Source: SCUB01 sp041918675
GTDB taxonomy: Bacteria; Pseudomonadota; Alphaproteobacteria; Rhizobiales; Xanthobacteraceae
Length of the DNA: 64,000 nucleotides
Reading direction: 5' to 3'
Assembly: GCA_041918675.1 (NCBI GenBank)
Contig: JAYRVF010000003.1
Span: 111,316 to 175,315, forward strand
The notes beneath the pieces were generated by a model. That model was not told where the DNA came from, searched no databases, and saw nothing but the letters and a program-made list of their open reading frames with translations. Positions 33,803 to 41,588 of the stretch are shown one piece after another (the stretch's first letter is position 1; every line of letters begins with the position of its first letter). The position numbers and the translations under genes were made by a program.

Positions 33803-35302
33803 GTGTTTCCCAAACCGCACCCCCTGCTGCATGCCAACACCGCCGCGTTCGAATCCGAACCGATGGTGAAGGCGACCGGCTTTCGCGAATACGACGCGCG
33901 CTGGCTGTTCGGCAAGGAAATCAACCTGATGGGCGTGCAGGCGCTCGGCATGGGTCTCGGCACGCTGATCCGCGAGCGCGGCGTCAAGCCGGAGATCGTG
34001 ATCGGCCATGATTACCGCGTCTATTCGGCCTCGATCAAATACGCGCTCGCCTCGGGCCTGATGGCGGCCGGCTGCAAGGTGCACGACATCGGGCTCGCCA
34101 TCACGCCGATGAGTTATTTCGCGCAGTTTTATCTCGACGTGCCGTGCGTGGCGATGGTCACCGCCTCGCACAACGAAAACGGCTGGACCGGCGTGAAGAT
34201 GGGCGCGGAGCGCCCACTGACCTTCGGCCCCGACGAGATGGCGCGGCTCAAGGAAATCGTGCTCGGCGCCGGCTTCGACACGCCGGGCGGCGGGGCCTAT
34301 CAATTCGTCGCGGATTTTCCGGCGCGCTATGTCGCCGACCTCGTCAACCGGCCGAAGCTCAAGCGCCGCCCGCGCGCGGTGGTCGCCTGCGGCAACGGCA
34401 CCGCCGGCATCGTCGCGCCGCAGGTGCTCGAGGCGATCGGCTGCGAGGTGATCCGGCTCGATTGCGAGCTCGACCACACCTTCCCGAAATACAATCCCAA
34501 TCCCGAGGATCTCGAAATGCTGCGCGCGATCCGCGACGCGGTGCTGAGCCACGGCGCCGATGTCGGCTTCGGCTTTGACGGCGACGGCGACCGCTGCGGC
34601 GTGGTCGACGAGACCGGGGAGGAAATCTTCGCCGACAAGATCGGCGTCATGCTGGCGCGGGATTTCTCCGCCACGCATCCGGAGGCGACATTCGTCGTCG
34701 ACGTGAAATCGACCGGCCTGTTTTCGACCGATCCGGTGCTGCTCGGGAACGGCGCGCGGACGGAATACTGGAAGACCGGCCATTCCTACATGAAACGTCG
34801 CACGCATGAACTCGGCGCGCTCGCCGGGTTCGAGAAGTCGGGGCATTTCTTCTTCAACCCGCCTTATGGGCGCGGCTACGACGACGGGCTGGTTTCCGCG
34901 CTCGCGATCTGCGACATGCTCGACCGCAACGCCGGACGATCATTGTCCGATCTCAAGCACGCGCTGCCGAAAACCTGGTCGTCGCCGACGATGTCGCCGC
35001 ATTGCGCCGACGAGATCAAATACGAGGTGGCGGCGCGGATGGTGAAGTATTTCCAGGACGCGCGCGCCAAGGGCGAACTCGTCGCCGGTCAGCCGATCCG
35101 CGACATCGTCACCGTCAACGGCGTGCGCGTGACGGTCGAGGACGGTTCATGGGCGCTGGTGCGCGCCTCCTCGAACAAGCCGGAGCTGGTGGTGGTGGTC
35201 GAAAGCCCGGTGTCGTCGGACCGCATGCACGACATGTTCAAGGCCGTCGATCACGTGCTGCGGACGCATCCGGAAGTCGGCGACTACAACCAGACGCTCT
35301 GA
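33803..35302 (+). CDS. Phosphomannomutase/phosphoglucomutase
   Basis: A 499-residue alpha-D-phosphohexomutase interconverting hexose 6- and 1-phosphates for polysaccharide precursors. The catalytic serine loop is VAMVTASHNENGWTGVKMG, the metal-binding loop is VGFGFDGDGDRCGVVDETGE, the sugar-binding loop is AGFEKSGHFFF, and the phosphate-binding loop near the C-terminus is VRASSNKPELVVVVES. I chose the GTG at 33803 (FPKPHPLLHANTAAFESEPM) because relatives in the order begin MFPKP; an ATG at 33740 is in frame but the added residues are not conserved. Whether mannose or glucose phosphate is preferred is not decidable here (ManB, AlgC or Pgm-like). Confidence 0.94.
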   Translation: MFPKPHPLLHANTAAFESEPMVKATGFREYDARWLFGKEINLMGVQALGMGLGTLIRERGVKPEIVIGHDYRVYSASIKYALASGLMAAGCKVHDIGLAITPMSYFAQFYLDVPCVAMVTASHNENGWTGVKMGAERPLTFGPDEMARLKEIVLGAGFDTPGGGAYQFVADFPARYVADLVNRPKLKRRPRAVVACGNGTAGIVAPQVLEAIGCEVIRLDCELDHTFPKYNPNPEDLEMLRAIRDAVLSHGADVGFGFDGDGDRCGVVDETGEEIFADKIGVMLARDFSATHPEATFVVDVKSTGLFSTDPVLLGNGARTEYWKTGHSYMKRRTHELGALAGFEKSGHFFFNPPYGRGYDDGLVSALAICDMLDRNAGRSLSDLKHALPKTWSSPTMSPHCADEIKYEVAARMVKYFQDARAKGELVAGQPIRDIVTVNGVRVTVEDGSWALVRASSNKPELVVVVESPVSSDRMHDMFKAVDHVLRTHPEVGDYNQTL

Positions 35303-35332
35303 CCGGAACGGGAGCGCGCGCCCCGCGCCGGT

Positions 35333-35833
35333 TCACGCGGCCGGCACCGGCAGCACCGTCACGCATTTGATCTTTTCCATGGCGAAGCGGGACGTGACGT
35401 TCTTCAGCGTCACCGTGCTGATCAGCTTCTTGTAGAACACGTCGTAGCTCTTCATGTCGGAGCAGACGACCTTGAGCATGTAGTCGACGTCGCCGGCCAT
35501 GCGGTAGAATTCGATGACCTCGGGCATGGCGCTGACCGCGTTGGCGAATTCGCGCAGCCACTGCTCGGAATGATCGCCCGTTTCCACCGACACGAACACC
35601 GTGATGCCGAGCCCGATCTTGTCCTGGTCGACCAGCGCCACGCGTCGCTGGATCACGCCATCCGCCTCCAGGCGTTGAATGCGCTTCCAGCACGGCGTCG
35701 ACGACAGCCCGACGCGCTCGCCGATCTCGGCGACGGAGAGCGAGGCATCCTCCTGCAGCACGGAGAGGATCTTGCGATCGATCGGGTCGAGCCGGCGGGG
35801 GCTTTCGGTGGGGGCGGCGGAGATGTCGGTCAT
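35333..35833 (-). CDS. Lrp/AsnC family transcriptional regulator
   Basis: A 166-residue regulator. The N-terminal winged helix is LDPIDRKILSVLQEDASLSV then IGERVGLSSTPCWKRIQRLE, and the C-terminal RAM (amino-acid-binding) domain starts about residue 72 (VFVSVETGDHSEQWLREFAN) with FYRMAGDVDYMLKVVCSDMK. Such proteins form octamers and control amino-acid metabolism genes, often including a divergent neighbour; the neighbour here on the other side is convergent, so the target is unknown. The ATG at 35833 (MTDISAAPTESPRRLDPIDR) is chosen; the frame is open further upstream in AT-richer sequence not resembling the family. Confidence 0.94.
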   Translation of the reverse strand: MTDISAAPTESPRRLDPIDRKILSVLQEDASLSVAEIGERVGLSSTPCWKRIQRLEADGVIQRRVALVDQDKIGLGITVFVSVETGDHSEQWLREFANAVSAMPEVIEFYRMAGDVDYMLKVVCSDMKSYDVFYKKLISTVTLKNVTSRFAMEKIKCVTVLPVPAA

Positions 35834-36029
35834 GGCTATGTTTGGCTGGCTAGAGGAATGGGAATGCGCCACGACAGTCTTTGTGAGGGAAATATTTCCG
35901 GTCTGGCGCCGAAAACTACCTATAGATAGTAAAATCTTCTCCCGCAAGACATTCTCGCGCGAGTTGCTGGCAAATCTCGCCTCGGCCGTCCGGCGCGCGC
36001 GGCGACGGGGAAAGGCCGGAATAATCCGC

Positions 36030-36953
36030 CTAACCCTCCAGCAGGGCCTCGACATCAGCGCGGCGCGGGGTCGCGAGGGCGCCGCCGATACGGGTGCATT
36101 TGAGCGCGGCGGCCGCGGCCGCCAAACGCAGCGCCGCCACGGTCGTCCGGCCTTCCGCGATCGCCAGGGCGAACGCGCCGTGGAACACGTCGCCGGCCGC
36201 GAGCGTATCGACGGCCCTCACCGGGAACGCCGGCATGGATCGAAGTTCGCCGGCGTCGTCGAGCCAGATGACGCCGTCGGCGCCCGCCGTCACCGCGACG
36301 AAGGCGCTCGTTTCGCCGGCCGCGCGCCTTAGCCCGGCGGCGCGATCATCAAGCCCGGTCACGCCGCGAAGCCCCTCGGTCGAAAAGATGACATGGGACG
36401 CAAGCCGCATCAGGTCGCCGGTGCCGGTCGCGGCGCTGTCGCCGTCGAGCACGACGGGAAGGCCGCGCCGCCGCGCCGCCGCGCAGATGCCGCCGACGAA
36501 TGTCGGAAAGCGGTTGTCGGCCGAAACGATCGCGCAGCCCTCGATCGCGCGCTCGGGATCGGGACAGGCGACCTCCTTCAGCTGCCGGTCGCGATAGGTC
36601 GTGATCGTGCGCTCGCCGGCGTCGTCGAGCAGGATCGCCGAAACGGGCGTCGTCAGGCCGGCGACGTGGACGACATTGGCGCAATCGATGCCCTCGCCGC
36701 GCAGCTCGGCGACAAGATCGCGCCCGACCTTGTCCGCGCCGATGGGCCCGGCGAAAGCCACTTTTCCGCCCAGCCGCGCGATGCCGACGGCGGCGTTGGC
36801 CGCGTTGCCGCCGCTGATTTCGAGATATTGGGAGGCATTGGTCTTCGTGCCGACCTCGGGCGGCGCGCCGACGCGGAAGACGAGATCGCGCACGGCGATG
36901 CCGGCGCATAGGACGCGCGGGATGGGACGAGATGCGCCATGGGGCTCGGTCAT
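36030..36953 (-). CDS. PfkB/ribokinase-family sugar or nucleoside kinase
   Basis: A 307-residue kinase. The first PfkB signature is GGNAANAAVGIARLGGKVAFAGPIG (interrupted here only for length), which is residues ~48-72. The second signature, with the catalytic Asp, is VDTLAAGDVFHGAFALAIAE near residue 248. The ATP-binding strand FVAVTAGADGVIWLD precedes it. Substrates in this family range from ribose and fructose to nucleosides and ketodeoxygluconate; the N-terminus (CAGIAVRDLVFRVGAPPEVG) does not settle it. It is preceded by nudC on the same strand, 45 bases away, and may share its transcript. Confidence 0.9.
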   Translation of the reverse strand: MTEPHGASRPIPRVLCAGIAVRDLVFRVGAPPEVGTKTNASQYLEISGGNAANAAVGIARLGGKVAFAGPIGADKVGRDLVAELRGEGIDCANVVHVAGLTTPVSAILLDDAGERTITTYRDRQLKEVACPDPERAIEGCAIVSADNRFPTFVGGICAAARRRGLPVVLDGDSAATGTGDLMRLASHVIFSTEGLRGVTGLDDRAAGLRRAAGETSAFVAVTAGADGVIWLDDAGELRSMPAFPVRAVDTLAAGDVFHGAFALAIAEGRTTVAALRLAAAAAALKCTRIGGALATPRRADVEALLEG

Positions 36954-36998
36954 GGTCGAAATATCCGGGCCGCGAATGCGTGCGGCGCGATCGCGCTT

Positions 36999-37946
36999 CT
37001 ATTTCGGCGCGCGCGTGTCGTCGATCCACCGCGCGAGGATGTGGTAGGCGATGGCGAAGGGATGCGGCGCCTTCAGGCCGTCGGGATGCTGGCGGCCGAT
37101 GAGGGCGATCGCCTCGTCGCGGCCGAACCAGCGCGCGTCCTCCAGTTCGTTGTGGTCGATCACGATTTCCGAGGTCAGCGCCTCGGTGATGGCGCCGACC
37201 ATCAGCGAGGAGGGATAGGGCCAGGGCTGCGACGCGAAATAGCGGACCTCGCCGCAGACGACGCCCGTCTCCTCGCGCACCTCTCGCCGCACGGCGTCCT
37301 CGATCGTCTCGCCGGGTTCGAGAAAGCCGGCGAGGCACGACCACATGCCCGGCGGAAAGCGGGACTGGCGGCCGAGCAGGCATTGGTCGCCGCGCGTCGC
37401 CAGCATGATCACGACCGGATCGGTGCGCGGGAAATGCTGCGCGCCGCAGGCCGGGCAGTCCCGCCGCCAGCCTGAAGCGACCACCGTGCTCGCCGCTCCG
37501 CAATTGGCGCAGAAGCGATGACGCCGGTGCCACTGGACCAGCGATTTCGCGGTCGCGATCGCGGCGAGCTCCTCCTCGGGGACCGTGCCTTCGACCGCGA
37601 TCTTGCGCAATTCGACCGCCTCGAATTCCCCGCGCTGGAGCAGCGGGTCGACCGCGCCGTCGTCGAGGGCGATGGCGAAGCGCGGCCGGCCGCCGTCGAA
37701 CCCAAGAAAAAGCGCCGTCGTCTCCACGCCGATGGCGTCGATGTCACCGGGCGCGAGCAGCGCGCGCGCCGGCGTTTGTCCGCGCGTGAGGAGGATGTCG
37801 TCGCGCGCGAACACATAGGCGCGGCAGTCCTCGCGCCGTCGCAGGACCGCGAGTTCCTCCGGCCGGTCGCGCAGATGCGCGGCGCGGTCGAGCACGTCGA
37901 CATGAAAGGCGAAGAGTCCGGGAGGAAAGCGCTGCTGTGTGGTCAT
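36999..37946 (-). CDS. nudC: NAD(H) pyrophosphatase / RNA decapping Nudix enzyme NudC
   Basis: A 315-residue Nudix hydrolase that cleaves NADH and can remove NAD caps from RNA. It has the NudC zinc ribbon (FCANCGAASTVV ... CPACGAQHFPRTDP) between the N-terminal domain and the Nudix domain. The Nudix box is GFLEPGETIEDAVRREVREETG, read as residues ~208-229, followed by the SQPWPYPSSLMVGAI motif that separates NudC from other Nudix enzymes. The ATG at 37946 overlaps the stop codon of the HIT gene (ATGA), so the two are coupled. Length is a little longer than E. coli NudC (257) because of the N-terminal domain. Confidence 0.95.
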   Translation of the reverse strand: MTTQQRFPPGLFAFHVDVLDRAAHLRDRPEELAVLRRREDCRAYVFARDDILLTRGQTPARALLAPGDIDAIGVETTALFLGFDGGRPRFAIALDDGAVDPLLQRGEFEAVELRKIAVEGTVPEEELAAIATAKSLVQWHRRHRFCANCGAASTVVASGWRRDCPACGAQHFPRTDPVVIMLATRGDQCLLGRQSRFPPGMWSCLAGFLEPGETIEDAVRREVREETGVVCGEVRYFASQPWPYPSSLMVGAITEALTSEIVIDHNELEDARWFGRDEAIALIGRQHPDGLKAPHPFAIAYHILARWIDDTRAPK

Positions 37947-38380
37947 GCGGGTTGCGGGAGCCAGATTTTGCGACGGAGCGAGGCGATCAGCCGGTCGAAA
38001 TCCTTCGGGTCGGGCTCGCGCGGCGGCGTGTGCCCCCAGACGGGTTTCGGCCATGCCGGGTCGCCCCGACCGCGGGCGATGACGTGGACATGAAGCTGCG
38101 GAACGACATTGCCGAGCGCGGCGATGTTGAGCTTGTCGCAGCCGGTGACGGATTTGAGCGCGCGCGCCACCCGCGCGATCTCGGTCATGAGCTGGGCCTG
38201 CTCGACCTCGTCGAGGTCGATGACCTCCACGATCTCGACGCGTCGCGGCACCAGGATCGCCCAGGGAAAATTGCCGTCGCGCACCACCAGCACGCGGCAC
38301 AACGGCAGGTCGCCGATGTTGGCGGTATCGCGTTCAAGCTGGGGATGGAGCGACCAGACTGGCGGAGGTTGGGGGATCAT
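37943..38380 (-). CDS. HIT-family nucleotide hydrolase/transferase
   Basis: A 145-residue protein of the histidine-triad superfamily. The triad region is VVPQLHVHVIARGRGDPAW (H-x-H-x shape QLHVHVIAR), preceded by DKLNIAALG. The N-terminal strand CRVLVVRDGNFPWAILVPRR fits the short HIT group found in alphaproteobacteria. Enzymes of this fold cleave nucleoside phosphoramidates or dinucleoside polyphosphates; the substrate here is unknown. The ATG at 38380 (MIPQPPPVWSLHPQLERD) is used because upstream sequence is the short tandem repeat at 38402-38456. It is coupled to nudC by a four-base overlap. Confidence 0.88.
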   Translation of the reverse strand: MIPQPPPVWSLHPQLERDTANIGDLPLCRVLVVRDGNFPWAILVPRRVEIVEVIDLDEVEQAQLMTEIARVARALKSVTGCDKLNIAALGNVVPQLHVHVIARGRGDPAWPKPVWGHTPPREPDPKDFDRLIASLRRKIWLPQPA

Positions 38381-38401
38381 GCGCGCACCGGAAAGAGGCC
38401 C

Positions 38402-38456
38402 AAGCAAGGTCCGAGCAAGGTCGGAGCAAGGCCCATGCGAGGTTCGCGCGAGGCTA
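38402..38456. repeat. Degenerate tandem repeat, period 11, five units
   Basis: Five adjacent 11-base units read AAGCAAGGTCC, GAGCAAGGTCG, GAGCAAGGCCC, ATGCGAGGTTC and GCGCGAGGCTA. The array lies upstream of both the HIT gene (-) and the 4.5S RNA (+), so it may sit among their promoters. No reading frame crosses it convincingly. Confidence 0.75.
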
Positions 38457-38509
38457 GCAGAAGTGGGGGGAGCGTGCTTGCTTTCCGTGTCCGTTCGCTC
38501 CAAATAGGG

Positions 38510-38609
38510 GCGGGAGGTTGGCGGTGGACGAGCCACTCGCCAACCGGGTCAGGTCCGGAAGGAAGCAGCCCTAACGAGCTCCGGTTCGGGTCGCTCGTCA
38601 GCCTCCCAC
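38510..38609 (+). ncRNA. ffs: Signal recognition particle RNA (4.5S RNA)
   Basis: The universally conserved SRP RNA domain IV is present: GGTCAGGTCCGGAAGGAAGC followed by AGCCCTAACGAG, at about 38546-38576. The outer strands pair: GGGAGGTTGGCG near the 5' end and GCCTCCC near the 3' end. The hairpin tip with GGAAGGAAGCAGCC binds Ffh. A location just upstream of dnaX is characteristic of alphaproteobacteria. The ends are set by the pairing and are approximate by a few bases. Confidence 0.95.
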
Positions 38610-38677
38610 CCCGGTCATGCGGGCGGCAATCGCGTTTTTTGAAGCGTCGCCGGCAACATCATTTCGCGGACCCTCGC

Positions 38678-40582
38678 ATGACAGAGATCGCCAGCACGGG
38701 AGCGCCGGAGACGAGCCAGCAGGGCTTCGACCTCGGGCCCGCCACGCCGGCCGGCTACCGCGTGCTCGCGCGCAAATATCGGCCCTCCACCTTCGACGAC
38801 CTGATCGGCCAGGACGCGATGGTGCGCACGGTCTCGAACGCCTTCGAAACCGGACGCGTGCCGCAGGCCTGGATCCTGACCGGCGTGCGCGGCGTCGGCA
38901 AGACGACGACGGCCCGCATTCTCGCGCGCGCGCTCAACTACGAATTGCCGGACGGCTCGGTGACCCGGCCGACGATCGCCATGCCCACGCTCGGCGTGCA
39001 TTGCCAGGCGATCATGGAAAGCCGGCACATCGACGTTCTGGAAATGGACGCGGCGTCCCATACCGGCGTCGACGACGTGCGCCAGATCACCGACGGCGTG
39101 CGCTACGCGCCAGCCTCCGCGCGCTACAAGGTCTACATCATCGACGAAGTGCACATGCTGTCGGAGAAGGCCTTCAACGCCTTCCTCAAGACGCTCGAGG
39201 AGCCGCCGCCGCACGCCAAGTTCATTTTCGCCACGACCGAAATCCGCAAGGTGCCCGTCACCGTGCTGTCGCGCTGCCAGCGCTTCGACCTGCGGCGGGT
39301 GGAGACGGACGTGCTGGCGCGGCATCTGGCCGGCATCATGGCGCGGGAGCGGGTCGAGGCCGAGGCCGAGGCGCTCGGCCTGATCGCGCGGGCGGCTGAA
39401 GGCTCGGTGCGCGATTCGCTGTCGCTGCTCGATCAGGCGATCGCGCACGCGGCCGGTCCGGTGCGCGCCGACGACGTGCGGCGGATGCTCGGGCTCGCCG
39501 ACCGCACGCGCGTGATCGACCTGTTCGAATCGCTGGCGCGCGGCGACCTCGCCGCGGCCTTCGCCGAGTTTCGCGATCAATATGCGACCGGCGCCGATCC
39601 GGTGATCGTGCTCGGCGATCTCGCCGAATTCGTCAATTTCGTCGCGCGCATCAAGATCGTGCCGGCCACCGCCGACAATGTCTCGCTCGGCGAGACCGAA
39701 CGCGTGCGCGGCCGCGAATTCGCCGCGCGGCTGTCGATGAAGGTGCTGTCGCGGATGTGGCAGATGCTGGTCAAGGGCATCGGCGAGGTGCAGATGGCCA
39801 CGCGCCCGGTCGCGGCCGCCGAGATGGTGCTGATCCGCATCGCCTACGCCGCCGATCTGCCGACGCCCGACGAACTGATCCGCGCGGCGCGGGGCGAGGA
39901 GCGCGCCTCCGGCGAAGGCGCGGTGTCCACGCCGGCCGGCGCCGCGCCGTCGCGTCCGCGATCGGAATTCGCCGCCGCTCCCCCGCACGCGACGCAATCG
40001 ATGCCGCCGCAATCAACGCCGCCGCGGTCGATGGCGGCGCGACCTGTTTCGGATGCCTCGACGCCGGCGCGGTCCGCGTCCGAGCCATCGATCATGGCGC
40101 GGGCGAGCGAGCCGATGCCGCGCGAGGGCGAGCCGGCGGTGCTCGCGCGGGTCGCGACCTTCGCCGATCTCGTCGCGCTCGCCGCCGAGCGGCGCGACCT
40201 TCCGATCAGGACCGCGCTCGAATGCGACGTGCGCCTGGTGCGCATGGAGGACGGCCGCCTCGAAATCAATCTCGAGCCGACGGCCCCGCGCGGGCTCGTG
40301 CACGACCTGTCACGCAAGCTCGGCCAGTGGACGGGACGGCGCTGGGTCGTTGTCGTTTCCGGCGAGCCCGGCGCCGCGACGCTCCGGGCGCAGGCCCAGG
40401 CGCGCAAGGAGGAACTCGCGCGCGAATTGCACGGCGATCCGCGTGTGCGTTCGGTGCTGGCGCGGTTCCCGGGCGCGGCGATCGTCGATGTCCGCCGTGT
40501 CGGCGCGACGACCGAGTCCGATGCCGCGGCCGACGACCCGGCCGAGGAATGGTTCGAGGACGGCGGCGCCGGCGAGGAATAG
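38678..40582 (+). CDS. dnaX: DNA polymerase III subunits gamma and tau
   Basis: A 634-residue clamp-loader ATPase. Motifs: YRPSTFDDLIGQDAMVRTVS, Walker A VRGVGKTTTARILARALNYE, Walker B VYIIDEVHMLSEKAFNAFLK, sensor 1 FIFATTEIRKVPVTVLSRCQ and sensor 2 AAEGSVRDSLSLLDQAIAHA. The collar domain follows, then an Ala/Pro/Ser-rich linker (about 415-490) and a C-terminal domain that in tau binds the polymerase. The zinc-binding cysteine cluster of E. coli DnaX is not present (only one Cys in PTLGVHCQAIMESRHIDVLE), as in other alphaproteobacteria. The ATG at 38678 (MTEIASTGAPETSQQ) is used because the frame upstream runs through the 4.5S RNA. It precedes ebfC and recR on one strand. Confidence 0.97.
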   Translation: MTEIASTGAPETSQQGFDLGPATPAGYRVLARKYRPSTFDDLIGQDAMVRTVSNAFETGRVPQAWILTGVRGVGKTTTARILARALNYELPDGSVTRPTIAMPTLGVHCQAIMESRHIDVLEMDAASHTGVDDVRQITDGVRYAPASARYKVYIIDEVHMLSEKAFNAFLKTLEEPPPHAKFIFATTEIRKVPVTVLSRCQRFDLRRVETDVLARHLAGIMARERVEAEAEALGLIARAAEGSVRDSLSLLDQAIAHAAGPVRADDVRRMLGLADRTRVIDLFESLARGDLAAAFAEFRDQYATGADPVIVLGDLAEFVNFVARIKIVPATADNVSLGETERVRGREFAARLSMKVLSRMWQMLVKGIGEVQMATRPVAAAEMVLIRIAYAADLPTPDELIRAARGEERASGEGAVSTPAGAAPSRPRSEFAAAPPHATQSMPPQSTPPRSMAARPVSDASTPARSASEPSIMARASEPMPREGEPAVLARVATFADLVALAAERRDLPIRTALECDVRLVRMEDGRLEINLEPTAPRGLVHDLSRKLGQWTGRRWVVVVSGEPGAATLRAQAQARKEELARELHGDPRVRSVLARFPGAAIVDVRRVGATTESDAAADDPAEEWFEDGGAGEE

Positions 40583-40627
40583 GCGCGGGTGGCGATCACG
40601 CCGCCCGATCAAAGGCAAGGACAGGCG

Positions 40628-40945
40628 ATGGATTTTCTCGGCATGATGAAACAGGCGGCGCAATTGCAGTCGAAGATGCAGGCGCTGCAGGAGGAGCTCG
40701 ACCGGACCGAGGTGGAAGGCCAGGCCGGCGGCGGGCTCGTCGCGGTGCGCCTGTCGGCCAAGGGCGACATGAAGGCGGTGCGGATCGATCCTTCCCTGTG
40801 CAAGCCGGAAGAGCGCGAGGTCGTCGAGGATTTGATCGTGACGGCGCATGGCGACGCGCGGCGCAAGGCCGAGCAGGTGATGCAGGAACGAATGGCCGCG
40901 ATCACCGGCGGCATGTCGCTGCCGGCCGGCCTGAAGCTTCCCTGA
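40628..40945 (+). CDS. YbaB/EbfC nucleoid-associated protein
   Basis: A 105-residue DNA-binding protein forming a tweezer-like dimer. It starts MDFLGMMKQAAQLQSKMQAL and continues with TEVEGQAGGGLVAVRLSAKG and the C-terminal helix. The ATG at 40628 has AAGGACAGG just upstream; an in-frame ATG at 40589 would add 13 unlike residues. The dnaX-ybaB-recR order is conserved across many bacteria, which supports the call. Its role in vivo is uncertain; it is thought to shape the nucleoid or assist recombination. Confidence 0.96.
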   Translation: MDFLGMMKQAAQLQSKMQALQEELDRTEVEGQAGGGLVAVRLSAKGDMKAVRIDPSLCKPEEREVVEDLIVTAHGDARRKAEQVMQERMAAITGGMSLPAGLKLP

Positions 40946-40974
40946 CGCAATCCCCGGACGCGCGGCCAGGCGCC

Positions 40975-41580
40975 ATGAGCACGAGCACCGCCGGACCCGA
41001 AATCGAACGGCTGATCCAGTTGCTGGCGCGCCTGCCGGGACTGGGTCCGCGCTCGGCCCGGCGCGCCGTGCTCCATCTCATCAAGAAGCGCGAGACGCTG
41101 ATGGCGCCGCTGGCGTCGGCGCTGCGAGCGGCGCTCGAAAACGTGCGCGTCTGCGGCGTCTGCGGCAATATCGACACCCGCGACCCCTGCACGCTATGCG
41201 CCGACCCGCGCCGCGATCCGAGCATCCTCGTCGTCGTCGCCGACGTCGCCGATCTGTGGGCGCTCGAACGCGCGCGGGCGACGAGCGGGCGCTATCACGT
41301 TCTCGGCGGCACGCTGTCGCCGCTCGACGGCGTCGGCCCGGGAGATCTCACCATCGACGCGCTGATCTCGCGCGCGCGCGAAAGCGTCGTCGCCGAGGTG
41401 ATCCTCGCCCTGAACGCGACCGTCGACGGCCAGACCACGGCGCATTACATCACCGACCTGCTGCGCGATTCCGGCGTCAAGGTGACGCGGCTGGCGCATG
41501 GCGTGCCGGTGGGCGGCGAGCTCGATTATCTCGACGAGGGCACGCTCGCCGCCGCCATCAGGCAGCGCACGCTGTTCTGA
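40975..41580 (+). CDS. recR: Recombination mediator protein RecR
   Basis: A 201-residue ring-forming protein acting with RecO and RecF to load RecA on gapped DNA. Features in order: the helix-hairpin-helix LIQLLARLPGLGPRSARRAV, the zinc finger CGVCGNIDTRDPCTLCADPR (four Cys, residues ~59-76), and the Toprim domain (VVADVADLWALERARATSGR, then YHVLGGTLSPLDGVGPGDL and LALNATVDGQTTAHYI), ending VGGELDYLDEGTLAAAI. Length is normal. It follows ebfC by 29 bases, in the usual dnaX-ebfC-recR operon. Confidence 0.97.
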   Translation: MSTSTAGPEIERLIQLLARLPGLGPRSARRAVLHLIKKRETLMAPLASALRAALENVRVCGVCGNIDTRDPCTLCADPRRDPSILVVVADVADLWALERARATSGRYHVLGGTLSPLDGVGPGDLTIDALISRARESVVAEVILALNATVDGQTTAHYITDLLRDSGVKVTRLAHGVPVGGELDYLDEGTLAAAIRQRTLF

Positions 41581-41588
41581 CGGCGCGC

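Noticed and set aside
38741..39000. Programmed frameshift in dnaX
   Set aside because: I looked for an A-rich slippery run with a following stem in dnaX and saw none in this GC-rich gene.
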